Source of the DNA: Neorhizobium sp. SOG26
GTDB taxonomy: Bacteria; Pseudomonadota; Alphaproteobacteria; Rhizobiales; Rhizobiaceae
NCBI RefSeq assembly: GCF_003491345.1
Contig: NZ_CP025512.1
Location: 1-64,000 of the forward strand
DNA length: 64,000 bases
Reading direction: 5' to 3'
The translations under genes and the position numbers were made by a program. Below are positions 45,856 through 55,694 of this stretch, piece by piece. The stretch's first letter is position 1, and each line of letters starts with the position of its first letter. The notes below the pieces were generated by a model that saw only the letters and a program-made list of their open reading frames with translations, was not told the DNA's origin and searched no databases.

Positions 45856-46755
45856 CTAGATCTGGCTGTCGACCGCCTGCGCATGCGGGATGGACGGCTG
45901 TGCGCCCGGCGTCAGGCAGGCAAGCGAACCTGCGACCGCCGCGCGACGCAGGGCAGAGCGGAAATCGAGCCCCTGGTCGAGGCTGGCGGCGAGGTAACCG
46001 CAGAACGTGTCGCCGGCACCAACGGTATCGACCGGCTCGATCTTCAGGCCCTTCGCTTCGAACACCTCGCCATCGCGGATCGCCACGACGCCCTCTTCCC
46101 CCAGCGTCACCACGAAGGTCTGGCCTGTCTTGGCGTGCATCGCCTTCATCACGTCGAGCCGCCCGGCATTATCAGAGATCGTCTGGCCCGACAGAAGCTC
46201 AAACTCCGTTTCGTTCGCCACCACGATATCGGCGAGCGCCACGAGCTCAGCGGCTTCGGGAAGAAGCGGCGCCGTATTGATCAGGGTGGTGACGCCACGC
46301 TGCCGCGCAGCTTCCAATGCGGTCCGAACGGTGGCCGTCGGGATCTCGAGCTGCAGCATCAGGATGTCGCCGGCGCTCATCTTGCCGACCGCCTGTCTTG
46401 CCTGGTCTTCGCTGACGGTGCCGTTAGCGCCCGGAACGACGGCAATCATGTTCTCGCCGTCGCCGCCGACCAGGATGAGGGCCGTCCCCGTCGGTTCCGA
46501 GGCCCGAGCGATGGCCGAGAGGTTGACCTTGGCCTCATCCAACAGTGCCAGCGCAGGCGCTGCAAAGTCATCGCGTCCGACCGCGCCAGCCATGGTGACT
46601 TCGCCTCCGGCGCGACGCGCTGCCAGCGCCTGGTTGGCGCCCTTGCCGCCGGCTGCCGTTGCAAAGCCGGTGCCCGGCACGGTTTCCCCCGGCTCCGGCA
46701 AGCGCGCGGTGGTGGCAATGAGATCCATGTTGATGGAGCCGAGTACGGTAATCAT
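45856..46755 (-). CDS. rbsK: Ribokinase (PfkB family)
   Basis: It phosphorylates ribose to ribose-5-phosphate. The 299-residue PfkB-family kinase has the N-terminal LGSINMDLIATTARLPEPGETVPG, the substrate-binding GGKGANQALAARRAG and the catalytic-base motif DTVGAGDTFCGYLA near residue 245. The start is the ATG at 46755; the extra 20 codons to 46815 would overlap rmuC. No ribose transporter or regulator is next to it, so induction by ribose cannot be inferred. It starts 47 bp after the rmuC stop. Confidence 0.9.
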   Translation of the reverse strand: MITVLGSINMDLIATTARLPEPGETVPGTGFATAAGGKGANQALAARRAGGEVTMAGAVGRDDFAAPALALLDEAKVNLSAIARASEPTGTALILVGGDGENMIAVVPGANGTVSEDQARQAVGKMSAGDILMLQLEIPTATVRTALEAARQRGVTTLINTAPLLPEAAELVALADIVVANETEFELLSGQTISDNAGRLDVMKAMHAKTGQTFVVTLGEEGVVAIRDGEVFEAKGLKIEPVDTVGAGDTFCGYLAASLDQGLDFRSALRRAAVAGSLACLTPGAQPSIPHAQAVDSQI

Positions 46756-46801
46756 GACAAGCCTGTTCCTGATCTGGAGTGGGGCGACACTGCCGCCCAG
46801 A

Positions 46802-48004
46802 TCATTCCTCGTCAACCACCCGCAGCTTCAGAAGCCCCGTCCGGCTTTCGGCATAGTGACTGCTCGGCGAATGGCTTGGCTTTTCCGGCTCTGGCGGAGC
46901 TTCCAGCTCAAGCGCGGCAATCTTGGCGCCACGACGGCCAAGCTTTTCGCTGGAGGTGACGATCTGCTCGACATCCTTCTGAGCCGCGAGGAAGTGTGCC
47001 TGCAGCTTGCGTGTCCGGTCATCCAGGCGACCAAGATCGTCCATCAGCAGCGCTACCTCACCCTGGATCAGGTGAGCCTGCTCGCGCATGCGCTGGTCCT
47101 TCAGCACCGCCTGGATGACCTGGATCGACAGCATCAACAGCGACGGCGAGACGATGACGATCCGCGATCGCTGTGCTTTCTGGACCACCGCTTCGAAATG
47201 CTCGTGGATTTCGGCGAAGATCGATTCCGAGGGCACGAACAGGAAGGCCATCTCCTGCGTCTCCCCCGGGATCAGATATTTTTCGGATATATCGCGGATG
47301 TGGACTTCCAGATCGCGCTTGAAGGATTGCGCTGCGCCGCGTCGTGCCTCGGGTGCCGCAGCCTCCCGGAACCGGTTCCACGCTTCCAGCGGAAACTTGG
47401 CGTCGATCACCAGCGGCGGAGCGCCGTTCGGCATCTTTACGGTACAGTCCGGGCGGTTGCCGTTCGAGAGCGTCGCCTGGAACTCGTAGGCGCCGAGGGG
47501 CAGGCCATCGGCAACGATCGCCTCCATGCGTCCCTGGCCGAAAGCGCCTCGCGTCTGCTTGTTGGAAAGGATCGCCTGGAGCCCCACGACGTCCTTGGCA
47601 AGGGTCTGGATGTTGTTCTGCGCTGCATCGATCACCGCAAGCCGTTCCTGCAGGCGGCGCAGGTTTTCGTGCGTCGTTTTCGTCTGCTCGGTCAGCGTCG
47701 CACCGATGCGGTGCGTCATGCCGTCGAGCCTCTGGCCGACAGCGTGGTTGAGTTCGGCCTGTCGCGCAGAAAGCGCCTCGGTCATCGCCGCGAGGCGACC
47801 CTGCATCTCGTTCTGCGTCCGGATAAGCTCCGCCAGCCGCGACTCCGAGTCGAGCGCCGCTTGCCTCATCTCCTCCTGCCGGCGTGCACTGGACCGCAGC
47901 CAGAGGAGGACGATCAACAACAGAACGCCCGCGAGGATACCTGCGATGGCGAGGGCGGATTCGTTGCTGAGAAGAAGCGATACGCGGTCTAGGAGATCGG
48001 TCAT
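46802..48004 (-). CDS. rmuC: DNA recombination protein RmuC
   Basis: RmuC limits inversions at short inverted repeats and is predicted to have a nuclease-like fold. The 400-residue protein has an N-terminal membrane anchor (about 17-38, [20 protein letters not shown]), a long coiled coil (about 42-130) and the RmuC domain (about 150-345) with [14 protein letters not shown] and [13 protein letters not shown]. The start is ATG 48004; a further 29 codons upstream are in frame but look non-coding. It is divergent from def. Confidence 0.92.
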   Translation of the reverse strand: MTDLLDRVSLLLSNESALAIAGILAGVLLLIVLLWLRSSARRQEEMRQAALDSESRLAELIRTQNEMQGRLAAMTEALSARQAELNHAVGQRLDGMTHRIGATLTEQTKTTHENLRRLQERLAVIDAAQNNIQTLAKDVVGLQAILSNKQTRGAFGQGRMEAIVADGLPLGAYEFQATLSNGNRPDCTVKMPNGAPPLVIDAKFPLEAWNRFREAAAPEARRGAAQSFKRDLEVHIRDISEKYLIPGETQEMAFLFVPSESIFAEIHEHFEAVVQKAQRSRIVIVSPSLLMLSIQVIQAVLKDQRMREQAHLIQGEVALLMDDLGRLDDRTRKLQAHFLAAQKDVEQIVTSSEKLGRRGAKIAALELEAPPEPEKPSHSPSSHYAESRTGLLKLRVVDEE

Positions 48005-48117
48005 GGTGCGCAAGCTATCAGAAATGGCCGGATTGGAAAGATCAAAACGTGAACACGAGGAGGGAGTGTTTGGTCTTTTCTGTTTCTTCAAAAATAAAGA
48101 TGCGTTATGGGGAGGCC

Positions 48118-48633
48118 ATGACGATAAAGCCGCTGATCATTCTTCCCGACCCCATTCTGCGCCAAGTATCGGCACCCATTGAACGGGTGGACGACGAGCT
48201 TCTGAAGCTGGCCGACGACATGCTGGAAACGATGTACGATGCACCGGGCATCGGCCTTGCCGGCATCCAGATCGGCGTGCCGCGCCGCATCCTGGTGATC
48301 GACGTTGCCCGCGAGGACGAGGAAAAGCAGCCACAGGTCTTTATCAATCCTGAGATCGTGAAGTCTTCGGACGAGCGCTCGGTTTATGAGGAAGGCTGCC
48401 TGTCGATCCCGGAATATTACGCCGAGGTGGAGCGCCCGGCGACGGTCACGGTCAAGCATATCGGCCGCGACGGCAAGGAGCACCTTGTTGAAGCGGATGG
48501 CCTGCTGGCGACCTGCCTGCAGCACGAGATCGACCATCTGAACGGCGTCCTGTTCATCGACCACATCTCGCGCCTGAAGCGCGAGATGGTGATCAAGAAG
48601 TTCACGAAGGCTGCCAAGGCAAAGGCTGTTTAA
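48118..48633 (+). CDS. def: Peptide deformylase
   Basis: Def removes the formyl group from nascent N-terminal methionine. The 171-residue enzyme has the three metal-site motifs: [12 protein letters not shown] (usual form GxGLAAxQ, here with Gly for the second Ala), EEGCLSIP with the cysteine ligand, and HEIDHLNG with two histidine ligands and the catalytic glutamate. GGGGAGG precedes the ATG at 48118. It stands with fmt, which adds the formyl group, and truA. Confidence 0.97.
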   Translation: MTIKPLIILPDPILRQVSAPIERVDDELLKLADDMLETMYDAPGIGLAGIQIGVPRRILVIDVAREDEEKQPQVFINPEIVKSSDERSVYEEGCLSIPEYYAEVERPATVTVKHIGRDGKEHLVEADGLLATCLQHEIDHLNGVLFIDHISRLKREMVIKKFTKAAKAKAV

Positions 48634-48687
48634 GCCTTTCCCGCGCTTGTCCGACGAATGAGGGGCGCTTCAGGGCGCTGATGGTCC

Positions 48688-49620
48688 ATGTCACTTCGCA
48701 TCATCTTCATGGGCACGCCCGACTTTTCCGTGCCGACGCTGCAGAGCCTCAAGCACGCCGGCCATGAGATCGTCGCGGTTTACACCCAGCCGCCGCGGCC
48801 GGGCGGGCGGCGTGGCCTTGATCTCGTCAAGTCGCCGGTGCACCAGGCAGCCGAACTCCTTGGCATTCCCGTTCTCACGCCGCTGAACTTCAAGGCGGAT
48901 GAGGACCGCGAGACCTTTCGGTCGTTCAAGGCAGATGTGGCCGTCGTCGTGGCCTATGGCCTGCTGCTGCCCGAAGCGATCCTCACCGGTACGCGGCTTG
49001 GCTGCTACAATGGCCATGCTTCGCTTCTGCCACGCTGGCGGGGAGCCGCACCCATCCAGCGGGCCATCATGGCGGGTGATGCAAAGACCGGCATGATGGT
49101 GATGCAGATGGAGAAGGGCCTCGACACCGGCCCTGTTGCGTTCACCGCAGAAGTCGAGATCGGCGCGAACATGACCGCCGGTGAGCTGCATGACAAGCTG
49201 ATGCTGGTCGGCGCCCGCACCATGATCGAGGCGATGGAGAAGCTCGAGGCCGACGACCTGCCGTTGACGCCGCAGGCGGAGGATGGCGTTCTGTACGCCT
49301 CCAAGATCGAGAAGAGCGAGACGCGCATCGACTTCTCCAGGCCGGCTCGCGATGTTCACAACCACATTCGCGGCCTGTCGCCTTTCCCGGGCGCCTGGTT
49401 CGAGGCCGAGATCAACGGCCGCCAGGAGCGTATCAAGGTGCTTGGCAGCGAGCTTTCGGACGGCAGCGGCCAAGCCGGCACGGTGCTGGACGACGGGCTG
49501 ACGGTGGCATGCGTCGAGGGCGCTGTCCGGCTGACGAAGCTCCAGAAGGCGGGCGGCAAACCGCTCGCCGCAGCAGAGTTCCTTCGTGGCACGCCTCTGC
49601 CTGCCGGGACGAGGCTCTGA
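48688..49620 (+). CDS. fmt: Methionyl-tRNA formyltransferase
   Basis: Fmt formylates initiator Met-tRNA using 10-formyl-tetrahydrofolate. The 310-residue protein has the catalytic Rossmann domain with [12 protein letters not shown], the signature [34 protein letters not shown] and a C-terminal OB-fold that binds tRNA (about 205-305). Its TGA overlaps the truA ATG (TGATG), indicating translational coupling in def-fmt-truA. Confidence 0.98.
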   Translation: MSLRIIFMGTPDFSVPTLQSLKHAGHEIVAVYTQPPRPGGRRGLDLVKSPVHQAAELLGIPVLTPLNFKADEDRETFRSFKADVAVVVAYGLLLPEAILTGTRLGCYNGHASLLPRWRGAAPIQRAIMAGDAKTGMMVMQMEKGLDTGPVAFTAEVEIGANMTAGELHDKLMLVGARTMIEAMEKLEADDLPLTPQAEDGVLYASKIEKSETRIDFSRPARDVHNHIRGLSPFPGAWFEAEINGRQERIKVLGSELSDGSGQAGTVLDDGLTVACVEGAVRLTKLQKAGGKPLAAAEFLRGTPLPAGTRL

Positions 49621-50375
49621 TGCCGCGTTTCCGGATGACCGTTGAATATGACGGCACGCCCTATGTCGGCTGGCAAATGCAGGAAAACGGCCATTCTGTG
49701 CAGGCCGCCCTGCAGCAGGCGATCCTGTCGCTGACTGGAGAAACGGTCTCCATCCGCGGCGCCGGGCGCACCGATTCCGGCGTGCATGCCATTGGCCAGG
49801 TCATCCATGCCGATCTCTCGCGAGACTGGAAGCCATACAAGCTGCGCAACGCGCTGAACGCGCATCTGGCCATGGCCGGGGAACGTGTCTCGGTTCTGGA
49901 CGTGCAGGCGGTGGACGACCGATTCGACGCGCGGTTTTCGGCGCTTCGGCGGCACTATCTCTACCGCATCATCAATCGGCCGTCGCCGCTCGCAATCGAG
50001 GCCAAGCGCGCCTGGTGGGTAGCGCGTCCGCTCGATCATGAAGCCATGCATGCCGCGGCCCAGACGCTCGTCGGCCACCATGACTTCACCACCTTCCGCT
50101 CTGCCCACTGCCAGGCAACAAGCCCGGTACGCACGCTCGACCGGCTGGACGTGACCCGCAACGGCGACCTCATCGAGATCCGCGCCAGCGCCCAGAGCTT
50201 TCTCCACAACCAGATCCGCTCGTTCGCCGGAACGCTGAAGCTTGCCGGCGACGGCAAGATGACGCCGGCGGACGTGCGTGCCGCGCTTGAGGCCCGCGAT
50301 CGCGCAGCCTGCGGGCCCGTAGCCCCGCCGGACGGGCTCTACTTCATGAAGGTCGATTATCCCGGCGACGCCTGA
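49620..50375 (+). CDS. truA: tRNA pseudouridine(38-40) synthase TruA
   Basis: TruA isomerises uridines 38-40 in the anticodon arm. The 251-residue protein has the first block [25 protein letters not shown], the catalytic aspartate D52 in [18 protein letters not shown] and the second-domain block [16 protein letters not shown] at 49620 overlaps the fmt stop; upstream in-frame codons lie inside fmt. It is convergent with a membrane-protein gene. Confidence 0.97.
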   Translation: MPRFRMTVEYDGTPYVGWQMQENGHSVQAALQQAILSLTGETVSIRGAGRTDSGVHAIGQVIHADLSRDWKPYKLRNALNAHLAMAGERVSVLDVQAVDDRFDARFSALRRHYLYRIINRPSPLAIEAKRAWWVARPLDHEAMHAAAQTLVGHHDFTTFRSAHCQATSPVRTLDRLDVTRNGDLIEIRASAQSFLHNQIRSFAGTLKLAGDGKMTPADVRAALEARDRAACGPVAPPDGLYFMKVDYPGDA

Positions 50376-50378
50376 TCG

Positions 50379-50975
50379 TCAGAACGGGTAGATCCCAAGA
50401 AACCGTTGCAGCGCTTCGGTCAGGATCATGTTCGGCACCATCAGCACCAGCACGAAGGCAACGATCGTCAGCGGCTTCGGGCCGTGGATCATGCGGATGA
50501 TGCGCGAAAACGAGATCACCAGCGCCATGATCAGCGCAAGCTGGAACAGGCCGATCAGCGGCAGCAGCGCCGGCGCCAGCAGCATGATGACGCACATGAC
50601 GCCATAGGCCCAGGAGAACGGAACAGAGAGCCAGTTCATCGTGACGACGACGGCGGGGAACTTTCGTTGCGTTCCGGCGATCAGGGAAAGCACGCCGGCA
50701 AGAATCAGCGGCACCATCCAGTTGAAGACTTCCAGCATCGCCGTGCGCATGAAGAACAGGCCACCGAGGCGGCTGTCCTGCGGCAGGCTCGCCCGCACCA
50801 GTTCGTGCAGCCACAGCCAGGATGCGACCGCTGCCGGCAGGCACCAGAGGATCGCCCAGAAGGATCGCAGCATGCCGCGGTCGGAAACATCGAGCAGGCG
50901 GAAACCCTGCGCGTCGCCCTTGATCAGCAGCCAGAGGCCGCTCAGGTAGAGCCTGACTTCATGATAGGAGGGCAT
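50379..50975 (-). CDS. Conserved multi-pass membrane protein (YIP1-like)
   Basis: This 198-residue protein has about five hydrophobic helices, including one at about 35-55, and the C-terminal two-thirds is nearly all membrane. The pattern recalls the YIP1 family, but I do not recognise a catalytic or transport motif. It overlaps the end of dapE by 17 bp on the same strand and ends 3 bp from truA, so it is likely the last gene of dapD-dapE. The ATG at 50975 is preferred to 51035, which would lie deeper inside dapE. Function unknown. Confidence 0.7.
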   Translation of the reverse strand: MPSYHEVRLYLSGLWLLIKGDAQGFRLLDVSDRGMLRSFWAILWCLPAAVASWLWLHELVRASLPQDSRLGGLFFMRTAMLEVFNWMVPLILAGVLSLIAGTQRKFPAVVVTMNWLSVPFSWAYGVMCVIMLLAPALLPLIGLFQLALIMALVISFSRIIRMIHGPKPLTIVAFVLVLMVPNMILTEALQRFLGIYPF

Positions 50976-52155
50976 TATCGAACCAGCGGGAGATGAAGGT
51001 CCCGTAGATTTGGGTGAGCGTCTCCAGATCGGCAAGGGCGACCCGTTCGTCGATCATGTGCATGGTCTGGCCGACGAGGCCGAACTCGACCACCGGGCAG
51101 TAATCCTTGATGAAACGTGCGTCTGAGGTTCCGCCGGTCGTCGAAAGCGCCGGCGTCTTGCCGGTCACGCTTTCGACCGCACCGGACAGCGAAGCGATCA
51201 GGCCGTTGTTGCGGGTAAGGAAGACGTGGTTTGGGCGCTCGGCCCAGACAACCTCGAAACGCACCGGTTCGCGGTCCGGCCGCAACGGGCTGCTCACGGC
51301 AGCCGTCTCCATGCGGCGCAGGATCTCAGCCTTGACGCTGTCGGCCGTCCAAGTGTCGTTGAAGCGGATGTTGAAGGCAAAGGTCGCCTTGGCGGGAATA
51401 ACGTTGGTGGCCGGATTGCCGACATCGACCGACGTGACTTCCAGGTTCGAGGCAGGAAATTCCGGCGTACCGCCGTCGAATGGCGGGTCCATCAGAGCCT
51501 GGGCAAGCGGCAGCAAACCACGCACCGGGTTGTCGGCCAGATGCGGATAGGCGGCGTGGCCTTGGACCCCGTGAACCGTGACACGTCCCGAGACCGAACC
51601 GCGACGGCCGATCTTGATCATGTCGCCCAATCGGTCCGGGTTGGTGGGCTCGCCCACAAGGCAGGCGTCCCAGCGCTCACCCTTGTCGGCTGCCCATTTC
51701 AGGAGCTTCTCGGTGCCGTTGACAGCCGGGCCTTCCTCGTCGCCGGTGATGAGGAAGGAGATCGATCCCTTCGGCGGGCCATGCTTCTCGATGTGGCGGG
51801 CAACCGCTGCCACAAAGCAGGCGATACCGCCCTTCATGTCCACGGCGCCGCGACCATAAAGCATGTCGCCGTCGATTGCGGCCGCGAAGGGCGGATGCGA
51901 CCAGGACGCTTCGTCGCCCGTCGGCACAACGTCGGTATGGCCCGCAAACATGAGATGCGGGCCTTCTGTGCCCAGCCGGGCGTAGAGGTTTTCGATGTCC
52001 GGTGTTCCGGGCTCCGAGGCCACCATGCGTTCCACGACAAAGCCGAGCGGGGTGAGCATGGCTTCAAGCGCCGACAGCGCGCCCCCCTCGGCGGGTGTCA
52101 CCGAGGGGCAGCGAATGAGGGCCTGAAGATTGGCGACGGGATCGGAAGCGGACAT
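50959..52155 (-). CDS. dapE: Succinyl-diaminopimelate desuccinylase
   Basis: DapE hydrolyses N-succinyl-LL-diaminopimelate, giving the precursor of lysine and of the peptidoglycan cross-link. The 398-residue M20 metallopeptidase has zinc ligands in FAGHTDVVPTGD, GRGAVDMKGG and TGDEEGPAVNG (catalytic and bridging acidic residues), a dimerisation lid domain (about 190-300) and the late GGTSDARFIKDYCPVVEFGLVG histidine/cysteine region. It lies 12 bp after dapD, the previous step in the same pathway. Confidence 0.97.
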   Translation of the reverse strand: MSASDPVANLQALIRCPSVTPAEGGALSALEAMLTPLGFVVERMVASEPGTPDIENLYARLGTEGPHLMFAGHTDVVPTGDEASWSHPPFAAAIDGDMLYGRGAVDMKGGIACFVAAVARHIEKHGPPKGSISFLITGDEEGPAVNGTEKLLKWAADKGERWDACLVGEPTNPDRLGDMIKIGRRGSVSGRVTVHGVQGHAAYPHLADNPVRGLLPLAQALMDPPFDGGTPEFPASNLEVTSVDVGNPATNVIPAKATFAFNIRFNDTWTADSVKAEILRRMETAAVSSPLRPDREPVRFEVVWAERPNHVFLTRNNGLIASLSGAVESVTGKTPALSTTGGTSDARFIKDYCPVVEFGLVGQTMHMIDERVALADLETLTQIYGTFISRWFDNALLS

Positions 52156-52167
52156 GAACGGCGTCTT

Positions 52168-53022
52168 TTAGTCGCGCAGCAGTTCGTTGATGCCGGTCTT
52201 GGAGCGGGTCTGTGCATCCACGCGCTTGACGATCACGGCGCAGTAGAGGTTCGGGCCCGGCTCACCGTTCGGGAACGGCTTGCCCGGCATCGTGCCGGCA
52301 ACAACGACGGAATAAGGCGGCACTTCGCCATAGGTGATCTCGCCGGTGGCGCGGTCGACGATTTTGGTGGATTTGCCGATGAAGACGCCCATGCCGAGCA
52401 CGGAGCCTTCGCGCACGATGCAGCCTTCAACGACTTCGGAACGGGCGCCGATGAAGCAGTTATCTTCGATGATCGTCGGGCCGGCCTGCATCGGCTCCAG
52501 CACGCCGCCGATGCCGACGCCGCCCGACAGATGCACGTTCTTGCCGATCTGGGCGCAGGAGCCGACGGTGGCCCAGGTGTCGACCATCGTGCCTTCATCG
52601 ACATAAGCGCCGAGGTTGACGAAGGACGGCATCAGGATGACGTTCTTGGCGATATAGGCGGAGCGGCGGGCAACGGCATTCGGAACCGCGCGGAAGCCGG
52701 CAGCGCGGAATTCGCCTTCGCCCCAGTTTTCGAACTTGGACGGCACCTTGTCCCACCAGGTGGAGTTGCCGGGGCCGTTCTTGACGACTTCCATGTCGTT
52801 CAGGCGGAAGGACAGGAGCACGGCCTTCTTCAGCCACTGGTGGACGGTCCAGTTGCCATCGGCGCCGCGGCTTGCAACGCGTGCCTTGCCGCTGTCGAGC
52901 AGGTTCAGCGCTTCCTCGACGGCATCGCGGACTTCACCCTTTGTGGAGATCGTCACGCTGTCGCGGTTGTCGAAGGCGGTCTCGATCGTCTTTTCGAGGG
53001 AAGAGAAGTCAGGGCTGCTCAT
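52168..53022 (-). CDS. dapD: Tetrahydrodipicolinate N-succinyltransferase
   Basis: DapD succinylates tetrahydrodipicolinate with succinyl-CoA, entering the succinylase branch of lysine/DAP synthesis. The 284-residue trimeric enzyme has a helical N-terminal domain and a left-handed beta-helix of hexapeptide repeats (about 100-230; [43 protein letters not shown]) followed by the CoA-binding C-terminus. It is first gene of dapD-dapE-membrane protein and divergent from the LOG gene. Confidence 0.97.
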   Translation of the reverse strand: MSSPDFSSLEKTIETAFDNRDSVTISTKGEVRDAVEEALNLLDSGKARVASRGADGNWTVHQWLKKAVLLSFRLNDMEVVKNGPGNSTWWDKVPSKFENWGEGEFRAAGFRAVPNAVARRSAYIAKNVILMPSFVNLGAYVDEGTMVDTWATVGSCAQIGKNVHLSGGVGIGGVLEPMQAGPTIIEDNCFIGARSEVVEGCIVREGSVLGMGVFIGKSTKIVDRATGEITYGEVPPYSVVVAGTMPGKPFPNGEPGPNLYCAVIVKRVDAQTRSKTGINELLRD

Positions 53023-53156
53023 GGGGAATCCTTAAACGTCGCTCTATATGTGGTGCAAGAAAACTCGCTGCGGGCTTCAAGTGCTCTAGGCGAGAGGCAC
53101 TCAAGCGTCAATGTGAATTGGCGTCAACAGGGGTTGGCGCTGGAAGGATAGCTGGA

Positions 53157-54017
53157 ATGGCAGATCGTAGTGATGATGGATTGTGGCGCAAGGGCGGGGT
53201 GTGGGATCCGCTGAAGGACAACAAGGCAGACAAGCATGCCGCCGCGACCCTGCCGAAGACGCCGCAGACGCTCTCGCCGACCTATCGCCTGGCCTTCGCC
53301 GATGATGAGTTCCTCAGCAGTGAGGAGCTTCGCCCGATCCGGCTCCAGTTGGAACTCATGAAGGTGGAGATGAATCTTGCCGAACGCGGCATCAAATCCA
53401 CGGTGGTGTTGTTCGGCGGCGCGCGCATTCCGGCACCGGGCCAGGCCGCATGGGCGGCGCATAACGAAACGCAGCGGAAGAACCTCGAGGCGGCGTCGGT
53501 TTATTATGACGAGGCGCGCAGGTTCGGCGAACTCTGCGGCCTGCATTCGGCCAGGTTCAATCACCAAGAGTACGTGGTGGTGACCGGCGGCGGACCGGGC
53601 GTCATGGAAGCCGGCAATCGCGGCGCGGCGGATGCGGGGGCGCCAAGCATCGGCCTCAACATCATGCTGCCGCATGAGCAGGCGCCGAACCCTTACGTCA
53701 CGCCCGACCTCAGCTTCAACTTCCACTACTTTGCCATCCGCAAGATGCATTTCCTGATGCGGGCAAAAGCGGTGGCTGTGTTCCCGGGTGGGTTCGGAAC
53801 ACTCGACGAAATGTTCGAGGCGCTGACCCTGATCCAGACCAAGCGGATGGAGCGGATCCCGCTGATCCTGTTTTCGGAGAAATTCTGGCGCGGCCTGATC
53901 AATTTCGAGGCGCTGGTGGATTTTGGCACCATCGCGCCCGGCGACCTCGACCTCATCAGCTTCGCCGAAACGGCCGACGACGCCTGGAAGACAATCGCGG
54001 AATTCTACGAACTCTGA
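53157..54017 (+). CDS. LOG family protein (TIGR00730, nucleotide phosphoribohydrolase-like)
   Basis: The 286-residue protein has the lysine-decarboxylase-like Rossmann fold of LOG enzymes, which release free cytokinin bases from riboside 5'-monophosphates or hydrolyse other nucleotides. The motifs GGGPGVMEAGNRGA and PGGFGTLDEMFEALTLIQ supply the conserved PGGxGTxxE active site. About 90 N-terminal residues precede the fold. ATG 53157 is chosen because residues encoded upstream overlap dapD antisense and are non-conserved. Cytokinin release by a plant-associated rhizobium is possible but not shown. Confidence 0.88.
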   Translation: MADRSDDGLWRKGGVWDPLKDNKADKHAAATLPKTPQTLSPTYRLAFADDEFLSSEELRPIRLQLELMKVEMNLAERGIKSTVVLFGGARIPAPGQAAWAAHNETQRKNLEAASVYYDEARRFGELCGLHSARFNHQEYVVVTGGGPGVMEAGNRGAADAGAPSIGLNIMLPHEQAPNPYVTPDLSFNFHYFAIRKMHFLMRAKAVAVFPGGFGTLDEMFEALTLIQTKRMERIPLILFSEKFWRGLINFEALVDFGTIAPGDLDLISFAETADDAWKTIAEFYEL

Positions 54018-54022
54018 AAACG

Positions 54023-54064
54023 AAGGAACCCGCCCCTGCGGGCGGCAGCAGGGGCGGGTCCTTC
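54023..54064. terminator. Terminator-like hairpin between LOG and EF-hand genes
   Basis: ACCCGCCCCTGC (54028-54039) pairs with GCAGGGGCGGGT (54048-54059), and flanking AAGGA/TCCTT can extend the stem. The T run is weak; it serves convergent genes. Confidence 0.65.
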
Positions 54065-54114
54065 AGGCGACATGTGCCGGAACTCGTCTTTGAGCGCTGA
54101 ATGGGCGCAAAGAA

Positions 54115-54768
54115 CTAGAGGGGGCGCTCCGGCAGGTCGTCGATTGTGATCATATTGTCCTTGTTCGTGTCCATGCGGGCGAACAGCTTGTCCGTTGCAG
54201 CCGAGGCTTCCGCCTTGGTGATCTTGCCGTCACGGTCTTCGTCGATCATCCGGAACATGCCGGCACCCATCGGGCGGTGACCGTGCCGGTCCCAGCGAAC
54301 GTGGTGCGGGCCGCGGTCGCCGCCATGGCGCCATGCATGCTCGCGGTCACGACGGTGGTGGTCACGACGCTTGTCACGGGGTCCTTCGGCTTTCTCGTCA
54401 CCGGGCTTTGCCGGAGCAGCCTGTTCGGTCTGTGTCTCGCTTGCTGCGGCCCGGGCGTTCTTGCGGAACTCTTCCCGCTTGGCCTGGCGGTAGTCCAGCA
54501 TCTCGCCGCGCGTGAGTGTGCCGTCTTTGTTGGCATCAACTGCAGTGAACAGCTGTTCCTGGAACGAGGTGAGCTCATCCTTGGAAATCTTGCCGTCCTT
54601 GTTCGTGTCAGCGTTCTTCAGGAGCCGCACGAACATCACGTCCTGCATGGCAGCGCCGCGGGGGCCGGCGTGGCGACCGCGATCGCCTGGAGCGGCAAAA
54701 GCGGGAACGGCGGCGCCCGCAACGAGGGCGGCGCTGAGCGTCGTCAGAATGATCTTCCTTGCGTTCAT
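54115..54768 (-). CDS. Secreted EF-hand calcium-binding protein with His/Arg-rich linker
   Basis: The 217-residue precursor has a signal peptide (hydrophobic 5-25, AFA cleavage). Two EF-hand pairs follow: loops DTNKDGKISKDE and DANKDGTLTRGE, then DEDRDGKITKAE and DTNKDNMITIDD. The last loop has Asn instead of Gly at position 6 and Asp rather than Glu at position 12, so it may bind weakly. Between the pairs lies a charged linker rich in His and Arg (about 130-165), which could bind transition metals or acidic polymers. Similar proteins are common in rhizobia with little known function. Confidence 0.85.
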   Translation of the reverse strand: MNARKIILTTLSAALVAGAAVPAFAAPGDRGRHAGPRGAAMQDVMFVRLLKNADTNKDGKISKDELTSFQEQLFTAVDANKDGTLTRGEMLDYRQAKREEFRKNARAAASETQTEQAAPAKPGDEKAEGPRDKRRDHHRRDREHAWRHGGDRGPHHVRWDRHGHRPMGAGMFRMIDEDRDGKITKAEASAATDKLFARMDTNKDNMITIDDLPERPL

Positions 54769-54871
54769 CGGGAGGGTCCTTTCCGCTGGTTTCCGATAGC
54801 GTCACGGTACGGCCGGCGATCACAGAGAGCCACTTAAAGCTCTGTAATGTAGATGAACTTTCAGTAAGCTC

Positions 54872-55588
54872 TCAGAGGGCCGGCTGCATGCCCTTCAGGA
54901 ACGACGTAAGGTCGTCTGTCATGTAGTCGATGTGGTCGTCTTCTTCCGTGAGGGTTTCCCAACGCTCGATGAGGACCGTATCGAGGTTGCGCGGCACCAG
55001 GAGAACGGTCCGCATGCCGAGCGCCTTCGGGACTTGCAGGTTGCGCGGCAGGTCCTCAAACATCACGGCATTGGCCGTGTCGACACGGTGCAGGCTCGCG
55101 AACTTGTCGTAGGTCTCACCCGCGGGCTTGGGCACATATCCAGCCGCTACGATGTCGAAGATGTCGTCGAAATGATCAAGGATGCCGAGCGCCCGTGCGG
55201 CCGCTTCGGCATGCGGTACGCTGCCATTGGTGAAGATGAACTTGCGGCCCGGCAGTGCCTTGATTGCGTCGCCGAGGTCGGCATCGGGAAGCAGCGCCGA
55301 ATAATCGATCGCATGCGCCCGCTCCAGGAAGCTGTCCGGATCGATGCCGTGGTTCAGCATCAGGCCCTGAAGCGTCGTGCCATGCTCGTGGTAATAGCGC
55401 TTCTGCAGCGCGCGTGCCTCTTCCCGCTCCACCTGCAACAGTTCCTGCACATAGGCCGTCATGTTGACGTCGATCTGCGCGAAGAGGTTGATGTGATGCG
55501 GATAAAGCGTGTTGTCGAGGTCAAAGACCCAGTCACGAACATTGGCGAAATCGGCGGGATCAGGCGAGGTCTTCGGTTTCTTTTCCAT
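54872..55588 (-). CDS. HAD-family pyrimidine 5'-nucleotidase
   Basis: The 238-residue HAD hydrolase has motif I FDLDNTLYP (nucleophile D23, acid D25), motif II FTNGS, the lysine of motif III in VPKPAGETYDKF and motif IV MFEDLPRNL. This is the SDT1/YjjG-like group that dephosphorylates pyrimidine nucleotides. The exact substrate is not decided by sequence. It is divergent from the EamA transporter gene and stands near argB and dapD, as in other Rhizobiaceae. Confidence 0.88.
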   Translation of the reverse strand: MEKKPKTSPDPADFANVRDWVFDLDNTLYPHHINLFAQIDVNMTAYVQELLQVEREEARALQKRYYHEHGTTLQGLMLNHGIDPDSFLERAHAIDYSALLPDADLGDAIKALPGRKFIFTNGSVPHAEAAARALGILDHFDDIFDIVAAGYVPKPAGETYDKFASLHRVDTANAVMFEDLPRNLQVPKALGMRTVLLVPRNLDTVLIERWETLTEEDDHIDYMTDDLTSFLKGMQPAL

Positions 55589-55694
55589 GCCGTTTTATGC
55601 ACCGGGACGTGCCCAAAAGAAAACATGAAAAGAGGACGGGTGCGGCTTCCACCCGACTTGGCGGGGAACCTGGCCGCGTGCTAGCGCGGGAAGA

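Noticed and set aside
46007..47992. 661-codon plus-strand frame across rbsK and rmuC
   Set aside because: Low-complexity shadow of two well-supported minus-strand genes.
51226..53151. 641-codon plus-strand frame across dapE and dapD
   Set aside because: Antisense shadow rich in Gly, Arg, Asp and His; dapE and dapD motifs are unambiguous on the other strand.
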